Below, piece after piece: positions 7,901 through 17,442 of a DNA stretch of 42,564 bases. A program made the translations under genes and the position numbers. Source of the stretch: Bin80 sp965207565. GTDB lineage: Bacteria; Bacteroidota; Rhodothermia; Rhodothermales; Bin80. A model generated the notes under the pieces. That model was not told where the DNA came from. It saw only the letters and a program-made list of their open reading frames with translations, and did not search any database. The stretch covers positions 1-42,564 of the forward strand of contig CBDBMQ010000027.1 in assembly GCA_965207565.1 (NCBI GenBank), read 5' to 3'. Position 1 is the first letter of the stretch; every line of letters begins with the position of its first letter.

Positions 7901-9466
7901 ATGCTTTCGATATTCGACTTTCTTGTAATTATCGTCTACCTGGTCGGTATCGCGATTCTAGGCATCCGGCTGGGTGGGCGCCAGCGCTCAACGGATGACT
8001 ACTTTCTGGGGGGACGAGATCTTCCCTGGTGGGCCGTCTGTTTTTCAGTCGTAGCAACTGAAACCAGTACATTAACTATCATTGGGGTCCCTGCCGTTGC
8101 CTATGGAGGGACGATGACGTTTCTTCAACTCACAGGTGGATACCTTGTCGGACGTATTGCGGTTAGCCTGCTTTTCCTGCCGCGTTACTTTAAGGGGGAA
8201 ATGAATACGGCCTATGCCTATCTGGGTAAACGCTTTGGGGACCGTATGCGCTCAACGGCATCGGTCACCTTTATGGTTACGAGGCTGTTGGCAGATGGCG
8301 TGCGGCTGTTTGCAACGGCCATTCCGATCAAGGTGATTACGGATTCCGCTGGAATGAGCTTTATGGGAGCGCCGGTTTCCTATGGTCAGATTATCCTTCT
8401 ACTTGGTATTATCACGGCCATTTATACTATGGTGGGGGGCATTCGGGCAGTGATCTGGATTGATGTGGTACAGATGGCACTCTATCTTTTGGGAGGTTTG
8501 CTCTGTGCTATTCTTCTGGTCAATGGTTTACCGGAAAACTGGTTTCAAATGGCCGCACAGGAGGGTAAGTTCACTGTCATTGATTTGGGACTGGGAGGCT
8601 CGTTTACCGATTTGATTACCCAGCCATATGTTGCTTTGACCGCCGTGATTGGGGGAGGTGTATTTTCGATGGCCTCCCATGGTACAGATCAGCTCATCGT
8701 TCAACGGTTACTCACCTGCAGAAACCTGAAAGACAGTCAGCGGGCATTGGTCGGCAGTTCCGTTTTAGTTGCCTTGCAGTTTGCACTTTTCCTGATTGTC
8801 GGGGTGTTGCTCTGGATTCATTATGGTGGGGTAAGTCCCCAGGAATTAGGCTTGAGCCGTGGGGATGAGGTGTTTCCACGTTATATCATTGAAGGGTTGC
8901 CTGCGGGGATATCGGGGTTACTTCTAGCTGGAATTTTAGCTGCAGCGATGAGTACGCTGTCCTCTTCACTGAACTCCCTGGCTTCGTCGTCTATGCTGGA
9001 TTTGGTCGAACGATCTGTTAAGAGGACAATCAGTGAAGCTCGAAGATTATTGTTCTCAAGGGCCTTGACTCTGTTTTGGGCAGGCTTGTTTATTGTATTC
9101 GCAAGTCTGTTTGAGAACACCGAGAATCCAGTCGTTGAACTTGGTTTGGCCATTGCTTCGTTCACATATGGCGGGCTTCTGGGTGGATTCCTTCTTGGAA
9201 TTATTGTCAAAGAGGCGCGGGAGTGGGATGCCGTGATAGCATTTTCTCTTACGATTGTGACCATGGTACTGGTTATTTTCGGGGTATGGCACAGTCCGGA
9301 AGAGGGGTGGATCTTTGTTCTTAACCCAACAGATTCAATGATCGAGGCCTCAGGGCTGCACCAAATCGCTTGGCCGTGGTACACGTTGATTGGGAGTGCG
9401 TTGTGCATAGTTGTAGGATTTCTGCTGTCACTTCGTAATAAATACACGAATCACGGACCGTCATGA
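7901..9466 (+). CDS. Sodium/solute symporter (SSS family)
   Basis: This 521-aa membrane protein has about 13 transmembrane segments. Family marks are Asp-Asp-Tyr-Phe-Leu-Gly-Gly-Arg near residue 32, the Ser-Thr-Leu-Thr-Ile-Ile-Gly stretch of helix 2, Tyr-Leu-Gly-Lys-Arg-Phe-Gly near 105, and Ala-Ala-Ala-Met-Ser-Thr-Leu-Ser-Ser-Ser-Leu-Asn-Ser near 350 (the sodium-site helix). It should couple sodium entry to uptake of a sugar, sialic acid or another solute. The substrate is unresolved, but the preceding sugar porter and the opposing sugar-dehydrogenase operon point to a carbohydrate. Its TGA overlaps the ATG of the 7TM-HD gene (ATGA), implying translational coupling. Confidence 0.92.
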   Translation: MLSIFDFLVIIVYLVGIAILGIRLGGRQRSTDDYFLGGRDLPWWAVCFSVVATETSTLTIIGVPAVAYGGTMTFLQLTGGYLVGRIAVSLLFLPRYFKGEMNTAYAYLGKRFGDRMRSTASVTFMVTRLLADGVRLFATAIPIKVITDSAGMSFMGAPVSYGQIILLLGIITAIYTMVGGIRAVIWIDVVQMALYLLGGLLCAILLVNGLPENWFQMAAQEGKFTVIDLGLGGSFTDLITQPYVALTAVIGGGVFSMASHGTDQLIVQRLLTCRNLKDSQRALVGSSVLVALQFALFLIVGVLLWIHYGGVSPQELGLSRGDEVFPRYIIEGLPAGISGLLLAGILAAAMSTLSSSLNSLASSSMLDLVERSVKRTISEARRLLFSRALTLFWAGLFIVFASLFENTENPVVELGLAIASFTYGGLLGGFLLGIIVKEAREWDAVIAFSLTIVTMVLVIFGVWHSPEEGWIFVLNPTDSMIEASGLHQIAWPWYTLIGSALCIVVGFLLSLRNKYTNHGPS

Positions 9467-10302
9467 GCGTGTCACAGAAAATTGATATCCGGCAGCTTCT
9501 TGTGGGGCTTCGAAAGCTCGTTAGCATAAAGCTTGGCCTGTTCGTGGTGCTGGTTGTCTTGACCACACTGGCCTTTAAGCAGGGCATTCGAACGGAAACT
9601 TCATTTTCGGTAGGGGATCGGTGGCAGAAAGAAACCTTAGTCGCCGAGTCGGAATTTCCCCTCTATAAGTCTACTGATTCATTGCAGGCGGAGAGGCAGC
9701 GTGTACGGGATTCGATCGAACCGATATTTTATACCTATCCGGATGCCAGGCAGCAAACACGCATGGCAGTTGATACAATTTCAGCATTACTGGATACTGC
9801 TTTTGACGCGTATACAGATTATCTGGTAGGAGCGAGGAGAGATACGATAGCAGCTGGAAGCGATCCGGCATTGGTAAGCTTATCGGAGAGCACGATTGAA
9901 GATTCTCTCCGGTTCATGGAATTACGTCTTCAGGTCCCCATTCGGCTTAGTGATTCGGTATGGCGACTACTGGGATGGGATTATGCGCTACGCAGCCCGG
10001 ATATCCCAACGGCGACTAGGTTGGCACCAACAAGCCCACCTCTTTTCGAGCGTATCTTGAACGAAATTGCAAGCCGGAGCCAGCGGTTGCAGCTTCAAGG
10101 AGCTCTGGATGTCCCGATAGATTCGATTCGTGTACCCTATCTGACCGTACGGGACACACTTGAGCAGACGTTTGACCGAAGGCCTACAACAGAGGTGGTG
10201 GGGCAAAATGCAGCTCGCGAACGCATTCAAGTATGGCTCGAAGAAACGGTACTTCAGGAGGATTCCCCGCTCACCTCTACTGCAATGGCTCCAATTTATT
10301 GA
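9463..10302 (+). pseudogene. 7TM-HD (PgpH-like) phosphodiesterase, N-terminal frame segment
   Basis: This frame carries the N-terminal membrane helix (residues about 22-40) and the extracytoplasmic HDED-type sensor region of a 7TMR-HD protein. The family protein should continue into a seven-helix domain, but here the frame stops at 10302, just after residue 269. The family-like sequence Arg-Glu-Arg-Ile-Gln-Val-Trp-Leu-Glu-Glu-Thr-Val-Leu-Gln continues without loss in the next frame from about 10269. One extra base in the C4 run at 10265-10268 explains the break. The start overlaps the SSS symporter stop. Joined, the product would be about 775 aa, a size that suits the family. Confidence 0.8.
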
Positions 10303-11791
10303 ATCCGTTTTTACTCCTTCACTGATCTATCAATCCATCCCAACGGAATTGAGGAGAACAGAAGCGGAGTCTCAAATCTTCCCTGTACGGGGCATGGTTG
10401 CGGAGGGGGAAGAAATTGTACGCAATGGGGAGCTCATCACCACAGAGATCAAACAAAAACTGGATTCTCTGGAACGGGAGCGTGGTAGCGAATTACCTGA
10501 ACGTCAGGAGCGATTACAGCTTCTTGGGCAGATATTGTTGGCGTTAATTGTGATCGGAATTTTTGCACTCTTCTTGAGAAATGCCCGGCCGAATATCTAT
10601 TCCAGCAATAAATCTATGATTCTCCTTTCCTTGCTTTATGCCGGTACTGTGATCACGTTTGCCGCAGTGATTCGGCTTGCACCGATGGAATTCATGTACG
10701 CGGTGCCGGTTGTAATTGTATCCGTGCTCTTAACGGTAATTTTTGACTCACGCTTGGCGCTTTTAGGTACACTTGCTCTCGCGGTCGTCGGAGGATTTTT
10801 GTTGCACTCGGACTTCACCTACACCTGGGCAACGCTTGTCGGGGGCGTGTTTGCGACATTTAGCGCCAGGGGCTTAAATAATCGGGGGCAGCTTTTCCTC
10901 ACAGCTGCTTATGCATTTGGAGGGTACGCACTTGCTTTTGCTACGGTCTGGCTCTACGAGGGAATTGCTTGGTCATCAATTTGGGAGCCCTTATTGTTTG
11001 CGGGGATTGGCTCATTTTTGCTGATTACTGCCTATCCTTTCGTTTGGGTACTTGAGCGGGTATTTGATATTACTACCGATTTGCGTCTCCTGGAGCTCTC
11101 TGACACGAATCACCCTCTGCTTAGGGAGTTGATGCAACAGGCTCCTGGTACGCTCAATCACTCCATTCAAGTCTCCAGTCTTGCGGGATCCGTAGCAGAT
11201 GCAGTAGGTGCAAACACGCTCCTCACACGAGTTGGCGCATTGTATCACGATATAGGGAAGCTTTCTTCGCCTCAATACTTCATTGAAAACCAGGCAGGCG
11301 GCGTTAACCTCCATGATAATTTACCACCGGAAGAAAGTGCTCAAATTATTATCAGCCATGTGACCAAAGGTGCCGAACTGGGACAACGCTATCGCCTACC
11401 CTCTAAAGTATTACATCTTATTGTTTCGCATCACGGCACTACGCGGACAGAATACTTTTTTCAGAGAGCAGTTGAACAGAGCAAAGCCAGTGGGACTGTT
11501 TTAAAAGAGTCTGTATTTAGATACCCGGGGCCGCGGCCACATTCGAAGGAAGCTGGTATCCTGATGTTAACCGATACCGTAGAGGCGGCAAGTCGAACGA
11601 TGCAGGATGTAACCGCCGAAAAACTTCAAGGATTGGTTGACCGCCTGATCACCCATAAAGTAACCAGTGGTCAATTAGATGAGACTGGCCTGACATTCCG
11701 GGACATCCCCCGCATCAAAAAGGTACTACAGGATCAGCTTATGGCCATCCATCATGTGCGTGTCAGCTATCCTGAAACGATCGACTCATAG
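10269..11791 (+). pseudogene. 7TM-HD (PgpH-like) cyclic-dinucleotide phosphodiesterase, C-terminal frame segment
   Basis: The frame is open from 10160, but family-like sequence begins near 10270 (Leu-Leu-Gln-Trp-Leu-Gln-Phe-Ile-Glu) and continues the upstream segment. It completes the sensor (Pro-Val-Arg-Gly-Met-Val-Ala-Glu-Gly-Glu), then has seven hydrophobic helices (about 10510-11080) and a cytoplasmic HD domain. HD ligands are visible: His in TLNHSIQ, His-Asp in LYHDIGK, His in ISHVTKG, His-His in SHHGT and Asp in LTDTVEAA. PgpH-type proteins hydrolyse cyclic di-AMP and set turgor and envelope homeostasis. If the frameshift is real, this half has no start of its own and the enzyme is lost; if it is a base-calling error the gene is normal. 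Confidence 0.85.
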
Positions 11792-11825
11792 AACTGACTG
11801 TGGTTTCCTCAAGGTCCTGATCAAG

Positions 11826-12851
11826 CTACACTTCAGGTAAAAAGCATCTGGGAACAGGAAGATCTGCCACGGTTCGCAGCCCTGGCGAAGTATTGAGCAC
11901 CTGCGGGATTGCATTTACCAGAGCTGCAACCGTCGCCGTGTCTCCAAAAATACCTCCCTCCACCACCAAGTTAATGGGAGGATCGCCATCTACGATCACC
12001 CGATCTTCCGGCTGACTTGCCCCCACGTACATGCGCAAGTCCAACGATACGGCGATATTGTCATTTCTGAATGCTTGAGCGGTATGCTTAATTCCTGCGA
12101 CTCTACCGGGTTGCACGGTCAGGTACGGGGTTTCGATTTCTCTCTCAGCAATCACCGGTTCGAGATTTTCCTTAAATATTTCAATTGGCCAACCAAGGCC
12201 ATGCATCACCAACCGCAGGGATTCGACCAGACCAATATGCCCGAAGCCACCTTTTTCCTGGCGTTCTCGAAATTCGTCGACTGTGATTCCAGCCCCGACT
12301 TTATTCTGAAGAGGTCGACGTCTTAGGCCTGCATCTACACGCCGGCTGACCACCACAGAACGGACACGAGTACAAACACCGGTTGCTACGAGGGCAAGTA
12401 CATCCATGGCATAGCCGGGATTCACACCGGTACCGAGAACAGCGACTCCATATTCTTTGGCAAGGGCGTCCAACTTCTGGGTGATTTCTGGATGTCTGAC
12501 AAAGGGGTAGGGGAGTTCTTCAGTACTGGAAACGACCGATGCACCATGTCGAATGCATTGAAGCAACTGCCGCTCCACCTGAGGCATAAATGAACTCGTG
12601 GTGTGAACAACAACATCGGGTTGGGTTTCAGTTAGGACTTCTTCTGCATCTGGTGATATGATCACATCAGAGGAAGCATTGACCAGTGATCCCAGTGTCT
12701 TGTTTACTTTCTGGGGATCAATGTCAATGGCACCTACCAACTCCAATTGACCCGTCTTTGCTTTTTCCAGGATTAGTTTAGCAGCTCTCTGGCCGATGGG
12801 TCCTAATCCATACTGAACAACTCGAATGGGGCGATCCTCGCCTATGCTCAT
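11826..12851 (-). CDS. Dihydrodipicolinate-reductase-like NAD(P)-dependent dehydrogenase
   Basis: This 341-aa cytoplasmic enzyme has an N-terminal Rossmann fold (Gly-Leu-Gly-Pro-Ile-Gly at residues 15-20, acidic end of beta-2 at Asp-Ile-Asp-Pro) and a DapB-like C-terminal domain containing Gly-Thr-Gly-Val-Asn-Pro-Gly. It belongs to the group often annotated as DHDP reductase or 2,4-diaminopentanoate dehydrogenase and is longer than true DapB (about 240-270 aa). The gene overlaps the pruA stop by four bases (ATGA, 12848-12851), so the two are translationally coupled. That suggests an amino-acid catabolic step related to proline or ornithine rather than lysine synthesis, which is inference. It converges on the 7TM-HD gene across 34 bp with no obvious hairpin terminator. 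Confidence 0.8.
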   Translation of the reverse strand: MSIGEDRPIRVVQYGLGPIGQRAAKLILEKAKTGQLELVGAIDIDPQKVNKTLGSLVNASSDVIISPDAEEVLTETQPDVVVHTTSSFMPQVERQLLQCIRHGASVVSSTEELPYPFVRHPEITQKLDALAKEYGVAVLGTGVNPGYAMDVLALVATGVCTRVRSVVVSRRVDAGLRRRPLQNKVGAGITVDEFRERQEKGGFGHIGLVESLRLVMHGLGWPIEIFKENLEPVIAEREIETPYLTVQPGRVAGIKHTAQAFRNDNIAVSLDLRMYVGASQPEDRVIVDGDPPINLVVEGGIFGDTATVAALVNAIPQVLNTSPGLRTVADLPVPRCFLPEV

Positions 12852-14485
12852 GAATTGTCTGGTTGATTGAATGGGTATCCAAAGTGGGTTGGGGGATTGA
12901 AGGTCTCTTTGATGGTACGAACCGAAACCCAGCGCATCAGGTTTTGAGGTGCCCCTGCTTTATCGTTGGTGCCGGATGCCCGTGCTCCACCGAATGGCTG
13001 TTGACCTACGACCGCCCCGGTGGGCTTATCATTGATATAAAAATTCCCCGCCGTGTTACGCAGTGCATTGCTTGCTTGCACAATGACGCGTCGATCTTGG
13101 GCAAGGACAGCACCGGTCAGTGCATAGGGTGAGGTTTGATCGACAAGCTCAAGGGTTTCTGCAAAAGCGCTGTCCTCGTAGACATAAATCGTCACAACAG
13201 GTCCGAAAATCTCTTCGCACATCGTCCGGTAATACGGATCGGTCACTACGATGACGGTCGGTTCAATAAAATATCCCTCGTCATCGCTGCAATGGCCTCC
13301 AGCAATGATTACTGCGTCATCAGATTTTTTTGCATGCTCAATGTAGCTTGAGATATTCTGATAGGATTTTTTGTCAATGACGGCATTGACAAAGTTCGAG
13401 AAATCTTCAACTGACCCCATCTTGATCTCGTCCAATTGCCCGGTTAAAGCCTCCCGGGTCGCATTCCATCGGGATTTAGGCAAGTAGACGCGTGAGGCTG
13501 CAGAGCATTTTTGCCCTTGATATTCAAACGCTCCGCGCACGATTGCTGTCGCGACCACATCCGGGTCTGCGGACGCGTGAGCTAGAATAAAATCTTTCCC
13601 GCCGGTTTCTCCAACAATACGGGGGTAGGTACTATAGTTTGCAATATTGGCCCCAATGGTCCGCCACATATGCTGAAATGTTCCGGTTGAACCGGTAAAA
13701 TGAAGTCCAGAAAAGCTTGGAGATGCGAGTACGGGATCCCCAATCATCGGCCCGGAACCGGGCACCATGTTGATGACACCTGGGGGTAAGCCTGCCTCTT
13801 CAAGTAATTTATAGGTAAAGTATGCCGAATAGACTGAGGTGGATGCCGGCTTCCAGACGACCGTATTTCCCATGAGTGCTGGGGCAGTGGGCAGATTTCC
13901 GGCAATGGCTGTAAAGTTGAATGGAGTCACGGCAAATACAAACCCTTCAAGAGGTCGGTACTCCAGGCGATTCCATACCCCTGGGGCGGAGTAGGGCTGC
14001 TCTTCATAGATCTCGGATGCATATTCGACATTGAATCGAATGAAGTCGATCAGTTCACATGCCGCATCAATCTCGGCCTGATACGCATTCTTGCTTTGCC
14101 CCAGCATTGTGGAGGCATTGAGTGTATCTCTCCAAGGACCAGAGAGCAACTCCGCTGCTTTGAGGAAGATGCCTGCCCGATCTGTAAAGTCCATTTCTGA
14201 CCATTCTTTCCTAGCCTCAAGTGCCGAGTTAATGGCTTGGTTGACTTCCCTGCTTCCACATTTATGAACGGTGCCAAGCTGGTGGCTTAATTCGTGGGGA
14301 GGTCTGATTTCTTCGGTATCCCCGGTACACACGGCAGTCCCGTGAATAAATGCGGGGACTTCCAGCTCACTTTGCTTGAGTTCACGCAGCTTAGCCTGAA
14401 GGGATGCACGTTCAGGAGAACCAGGAGCATAGTCCAAAACTGGTTCATTGATTGCTTCGGGTATGGCGGGCTTACTATTGTTCAT
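12848..14485 (-). CDS. pruA: L-glutamate gamma-semialdehyde (1-pyrroline-5-carboxylate) dehydrogenase
   Basis: This 545-aa aldehyde dehydrogenase is of the long, eukaryote-like P5CDH type. It oxidises glutamate semialdehyde, the open form of P5C, to glutamate with NAD as the second step of proline catabolism. Visible marks are Thr-Pro-Phe-Asn-Phe-Thr-Ala-Ile at 187-194, Trp-Lys-Pro-Ala at 211, the general-base glutamate E293 in VGETGGK, and the catalytic cysteine C327 in GQKCSAASR. The C-terminus has Gln-Gln-Pro-Phe-Gly-Gly-Ala-Arg-Ala-Ser-Gly-Thr-Asn. No proline dehydrogenase is adjacent. It is first in a two-gene operon with the DapB-like dehydrogenase. The ATG at 14485 gives the usual family N-terminus. 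Confidence 0.95.
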   Translation of the reverse strand: MNNSKPAIPEAINEPVLDYAPGSPERASLQAKLRELKQSELEVPAFIHGTAVCTGDTEEIRPPHELSHQLGTVHKCGSREVNQAINSALEARKEWSEMDFTDRAGIFLKAAELLSGPWRDTLNASTMLGQSKNAYQAEIDAACELIDFIRFNVEYASEIYEEQPYSAPGVWNRLEYRPLEGFVFAVTPFNFTAIAGNLPTAPALMGNTVVWKPASTSVYSAYFTYKLLEEAGLPPGVINMVPGSGPMIGDPVLASPSFSGLHFTGSTGTFQHMWRTIGANIANYSTYPRIVGETGGKDFILAHASADPDVVATAIVRGAFEYQGQKCSAASRVYLPKSRWNATREALTGQLDEIKMGSVEDFSNFVNAVIDKKSYQNISSYIEHAKKSDDAVIIAGGHCSDDEGYFIEPTVIVVTDPYYRTMCEEIFGPVVTIYVYEDSAFAETLELVDQTSPYALTGAVLAQDRRVIVQASNALRNTAGNFYINDKPTGAVVGQQPFGGARASGTNDKAGAPQNLMRWVSVRTIKETFNPPTHFGYPFNQPDNS

Positions 14486-14991
14486 CTGCAGATTTGATTT
14501 TAGCCGGGGGTTTAATGGAGAATGAGGGAATCGCTCTTATACTCCTCAAGTTCCAGAACTTTTCCAAATTTCTCTGAGCATATGACGACTATTTCCTTGC
14601 CGAGGCATGAGTGATCAAGACTGATATCTTCATTGAGTCGTTATACCTCTTGGGATCGCTCCCCATTGTTGGGGAAGGGTATTGCAGCGATCATCTAAAA
14701 AAAATACTGCATATATGATATGCTGATTGTTGATAAGACCGCTCTAGGCCGGCCACAAAGTTTGAAGCCGAGAAGACACATAGGCTATACTGGACATGCT
14801 CAGCGACAAAGTCTACTCCTGGCTTATGGATCTTATGAATTAAAGTAGGGATTCATCATTCTAGGATGAGGTCAACAATCAGATGAATTCGTGCGTTCTC
14901 CTTACCTTGCCAAAACGATGCATTCTACCCTGTGAATACTAGGATTGGATGACGCTTATGTACTTCATTTTAAACAATCACCCTTAGCCCC
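14486..14991. other. 506-bp intergenic region, divergent promoters
   Basis: It separates divergent pruA and the LolC-type permease gene and must hold both promoters. No gene, RNA or family repeat is recognised. Two small palindromes are present: GCATAT-ATG-ATATGC (14709-14723) and an eight-base GGCCGGCC near 14747. Neither resembles a terminator. Confidence 0.45.
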
Positions 14992-16227
14992 GTGTCATTT
15001 AAGATTTTTGTAGCCTGGCGATATTTGCGCGGTGCTCAAGGTGGAGAGAGTGGCAGCAAATTTTTACGGTTCATCTCCTATATAGCGATTGGAGGGGTAT
15101 CACTTGGCGTTGCAACATTGCTTCTCGCCCTTGCTGTCGTACGCGGCTTCAGTGAAGAGATTGAGACCAAGATTACGGGGTTCGGTGCCCACGTGCAAGT
15201 TGAGAGCATCCGGCATGCTCCGCTGGATCAGGCCTCTGAGCTCATGACTGAGATCAAAGAGCACGATGTGGTCGTTTCTGTTCAACCAGTGGTCACTGAG
15301 TTTGTATTGCTCCGCAGATCCAGCCAAAATATTGATGGAGTCGGCTTATGGGGAACGGATCAGCTTCCGGTTTATCTGGAAGAGAATGTCATCAGTGGTT
15401 CAAGTAATTTTGAACCACTCACAACCCCGCGTCTTGTCATTGGCAACCGCCTTGCTGAAAACCTTGGTCTTTCAATTGGCGACCGCGTGACCTTACTCTC
15501 CACGAGGAACTTAAGCAATACCGAAACACTCCTTACTGTGCGGCCACGTCTCAAGCAGTTCGAAATCACGGGAATTTATGAAACTGCCCTGACAGACTTC
15601 GATCAAACCTATGTGTTCACTGATATTAATACAGCACGGCAATTGCTTGATTACACGTCCGAGCAAGTATCACGTTTTGATGTGATGCTTCAAGATGTGG
15701 CAGCGGCCCAATCGGTGGCACTGCTTCTTGAAGAGTCGTTGGGCCTCGGGGTTTTGGTTCGCAGTATTTTTGAGATCTACCGCGGACTTTTTGCGTGGGT
15801 TGATCTTCAGGAGGCGATTATTCCATTGGTCATCGGCGTTCTCATTCTTGTCGCTGCATTCAACGTAATGGGCACACTCTTGATGATCGTTTTAGAAAAA
15901 ACTCGGGAGATTGGGGTATTTGCCAGTATGGGGGCATCACAGCGTGATATTCGGCAGCTATATTTACATCTGGGTTTTTTTGTAGGCGGGCTGGGGACAG
16001 TGATCGGATTGATCATTGCGTGGGCGCTTGGTACATTGCAAATGCATTATGGTATCATTGGCTTACCGGCAGAAGCCTATTACATGGATACAGCACCTAT
16101 TTCTATGCATGTAAGTGATTTTCTACTTGTTGCAGTGGTATCACTATTATTGTGTTTGGGAGCTTCCTATTTCCCTGCACGCACGGCATCACGAATTTTA
16201 CCTCTACGTGTACTCCGATTCCGTTGA
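14992..16227 (+). CDS. LolC/LolE-type ABC transporter permease (FtsX/MacB-like)
   Basis: This 411-aa inner-membrane protein begins with GTG and the family N-terminus Phe-Val-Ala-Trp-Arg-Tyr-Leu-Arg-Gly. The first helix is at about 27-50, followed by a 200-residue periplasmic core with the Gly-Phe-Gly-Ala-His-Val segment. A FtsX domain of three helices lies at about 270-405 (Ile-Gly-Val-Phe-Ala-Ser-Met-Gly-Ala at 305 and Pro-Ala-Arg-Thr-Ala-Ser near 400). LolC/E extracts lipoproteins from the inner membrane together with the LolD ATPase; no LolD gene is adjacent. The last 200 bp of this gene have a decayed direct copy at 18963-19165. Confidence 0.9.
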   Translation: MSFKIFVAWRYLRGAQGGESGSKFLRFISYIAIGGVSLGVATLLLALAVVRGFSEEIETKITGFGAHVQVESIRHAPLDQASELMTEIKEHDVVVSVQPVVTEFVLLRRSSQNIDGVGLWGTDQLPVYLEENVISGSSNFEPLTTPRLVIGNRLAENLGLSIGDRVTLLSTRNLSNTETLLTVRPRLKQFEITGIYETALTDFDQTYVFTDINTARQLLDYTSEQVSRFDVMLQDVAAAQSVALLLEESLGLGVLVRSIFEIYRGLFAWVDLQEAIIPLVIGVLILVAAFNVMGTLLMIVLEKTREIGVFASMGASQRDIRQLYLHLGFFVGGLGTVIGLIIAWALGTLQMHYGIIGLPAEAYYMDTAPISMHVSDFLLVAVVSLLLCLGASYFPARTASRILPLRVLRFR

Positions 16228-16710
16228 TCAGGCGCGGGTCGGATCCACACTCCACTCTGTTATGCTGCCGTTAGCATTCAAATCAGCAACAGAACTGGTC
16301 TAAGAGAATTTTACTGGATTCTATACTCTGCAATGCGGTACTCGGTAAGGTGGTGAGCCAGTCTCTAACTGAGCGAAGCGTTGGGATTGAAGAGACCTGC
16401 GAACTTTCATCGTTCACAGAAATCAACAGCGAATGCAAACGATCATAGAGCACACGACGCGATATCTGGTGAAGTATTCCGGGGATGTCATTCAGGGTAG
16501 GCATTGCATAGAGGGAAGCTTCCCCGAGACGTACATCTGTCTCAGACTGCGTTAACGGGCTAGTAGAAGAAATCATAGTACTCAATGAAATGTTGAGACA
16601 AAGGACTATACGGGCACACTCTCGCAAAATGCAAGTATATGCTCCAGAAATTATATATCATTGAGTTGATATCCAATGACTCCAGTTCCCGATTCTAAAC
16701 TCGCATCCCA
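16228..16710. other. 483-bp gap downstream of the permease gene; weak minus-strand ORF
   Basis: The only candidate gene is a minus-strand frame at 16283-16627 (114 codons). From an internal ATG at 16576 it gives about 97 residues with an amphipathic look and a Phe-Cys-Cys end. I see no family, signal peptide or neighbour link, so it is listed as doubtful. The gap lies just inside the left edge of the segment bounded by the two lolC 3-prime copies. Confidence 0.3.
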
Positions 16711-17442
16711 ATGAGAAAACCACTCAAACCAATCCTTCCGAAAGCGGAGCAGCTTGTGAATGCCAGTAGGAGGAAAGACCGCAAAAGCGCTGCAGAACAG
16801 AAGAAGATTGAGGACGCCAAGTACCAAGCAGACTTTGAGAAAAAACTGCGCCAGAAGGGGGTTAACCTCGTCATGGTTAAGCCCTATTCCATTGTTCTCC
16901 GTGAAGGGGGGCCTCCAGTGGCAGTACCCGAGGACATGCCGTGGATTGTGGAGCAAGTCAAAATGTTTGTTCCCATCCTCGCCCGGCGAAGTCAACCAGG
17001 TATTTTTGAAGATCACCATACATTATTGGCAGATGCAAAGACGGAGATGGAACGTGTTGCAAGGGCCCACGAACTTCTGTGTCAAGCGACAGAAGTCGTA
17101 GAGGAAGCTCAAAGAACCGCACTTCGGGCCTTGCCAGGAAAAACAGGATTCGCTCAGTTCATCGCCGAATGTGGAGGAGCAGGGAAAGAATTCTGGCATC
17201 CTACTGATGCAAGCGAAAAGCTGAACAATGCCATACTGGCTATGGAGGCCAAGGGCGAGCAAGTTCCAGAGGAACTTCAGCGAGCATATAATGATGCGGG
17301 AGAACATATCGGACCATTCTTACTCGCTATGACCACCTATTATACTACCATCACAGAGGCTTACAGGCACTTAGACGGAGGAGAAGCTCTCGCACAAATC
17401 AAAGTGCTGTTAGCCACTGTCTCCTATGGCAAATCAGCTTAA
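16711..17442 (+). CDS. Orphan-family protein, copy 1 of a paralogous pair
   Basis: This 243-aa soluble, charged, mostly helical protein has no signal peptide. I do not recognise the family. It is clearly paralogous to the next gene. They share the start Met-Arg-Lys-Pro, a basic N-terminal stretch ending Ala-Glu-Gln, and the block LLADAKT..ER.A.AHE..C.A.E near residues 107-132. They also share GFA.F.AEC.G.GK.FW at about 147-166, a compact Cys/Gly/Trp motif. Its C-terminal 40 residues differ from copy 2. It sits inside the 2.7-kb segment flanked by the two lolC 3-prime copies. The ATG at 16711 aligns with the start of copy 2, which supports the choice. The function is unknown. Confidence 0.7.
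   Translation: MRKPLKPILPKAEQLVNASRRKDRKSAAEQKKIEDAKYQADFEKKLRQKGVNLVMVKPYSIVLREGGPPVAVPEDMPWIVEQVKMFVPILARRSQPGIFEDHHTLLADAKTEMERVARAHELLCQATEVVEEAQRTALRALPGKTGFAQFIAECGGAGKEFWHPTDASEKLNNAILAMEAKGEQVPEELQRAYNDAGEHIGPFLLAMTTYYTTITEAYRHLDGGEALAQIKVLLATVSYGKSA

Noticed and set aside
11792..11825. Bidirectional terminator between the convergent 7TM-HD and DapB-like genes
   Set aside because: No stable inverted repeat is present in the 34 bases.
14709..14723. Palindrome GCATAT-ATG-ATATGC as a terminator or operator
   Set aside because: It is short, A/T-rich, lacks a U-tract and has no partner site nearby.
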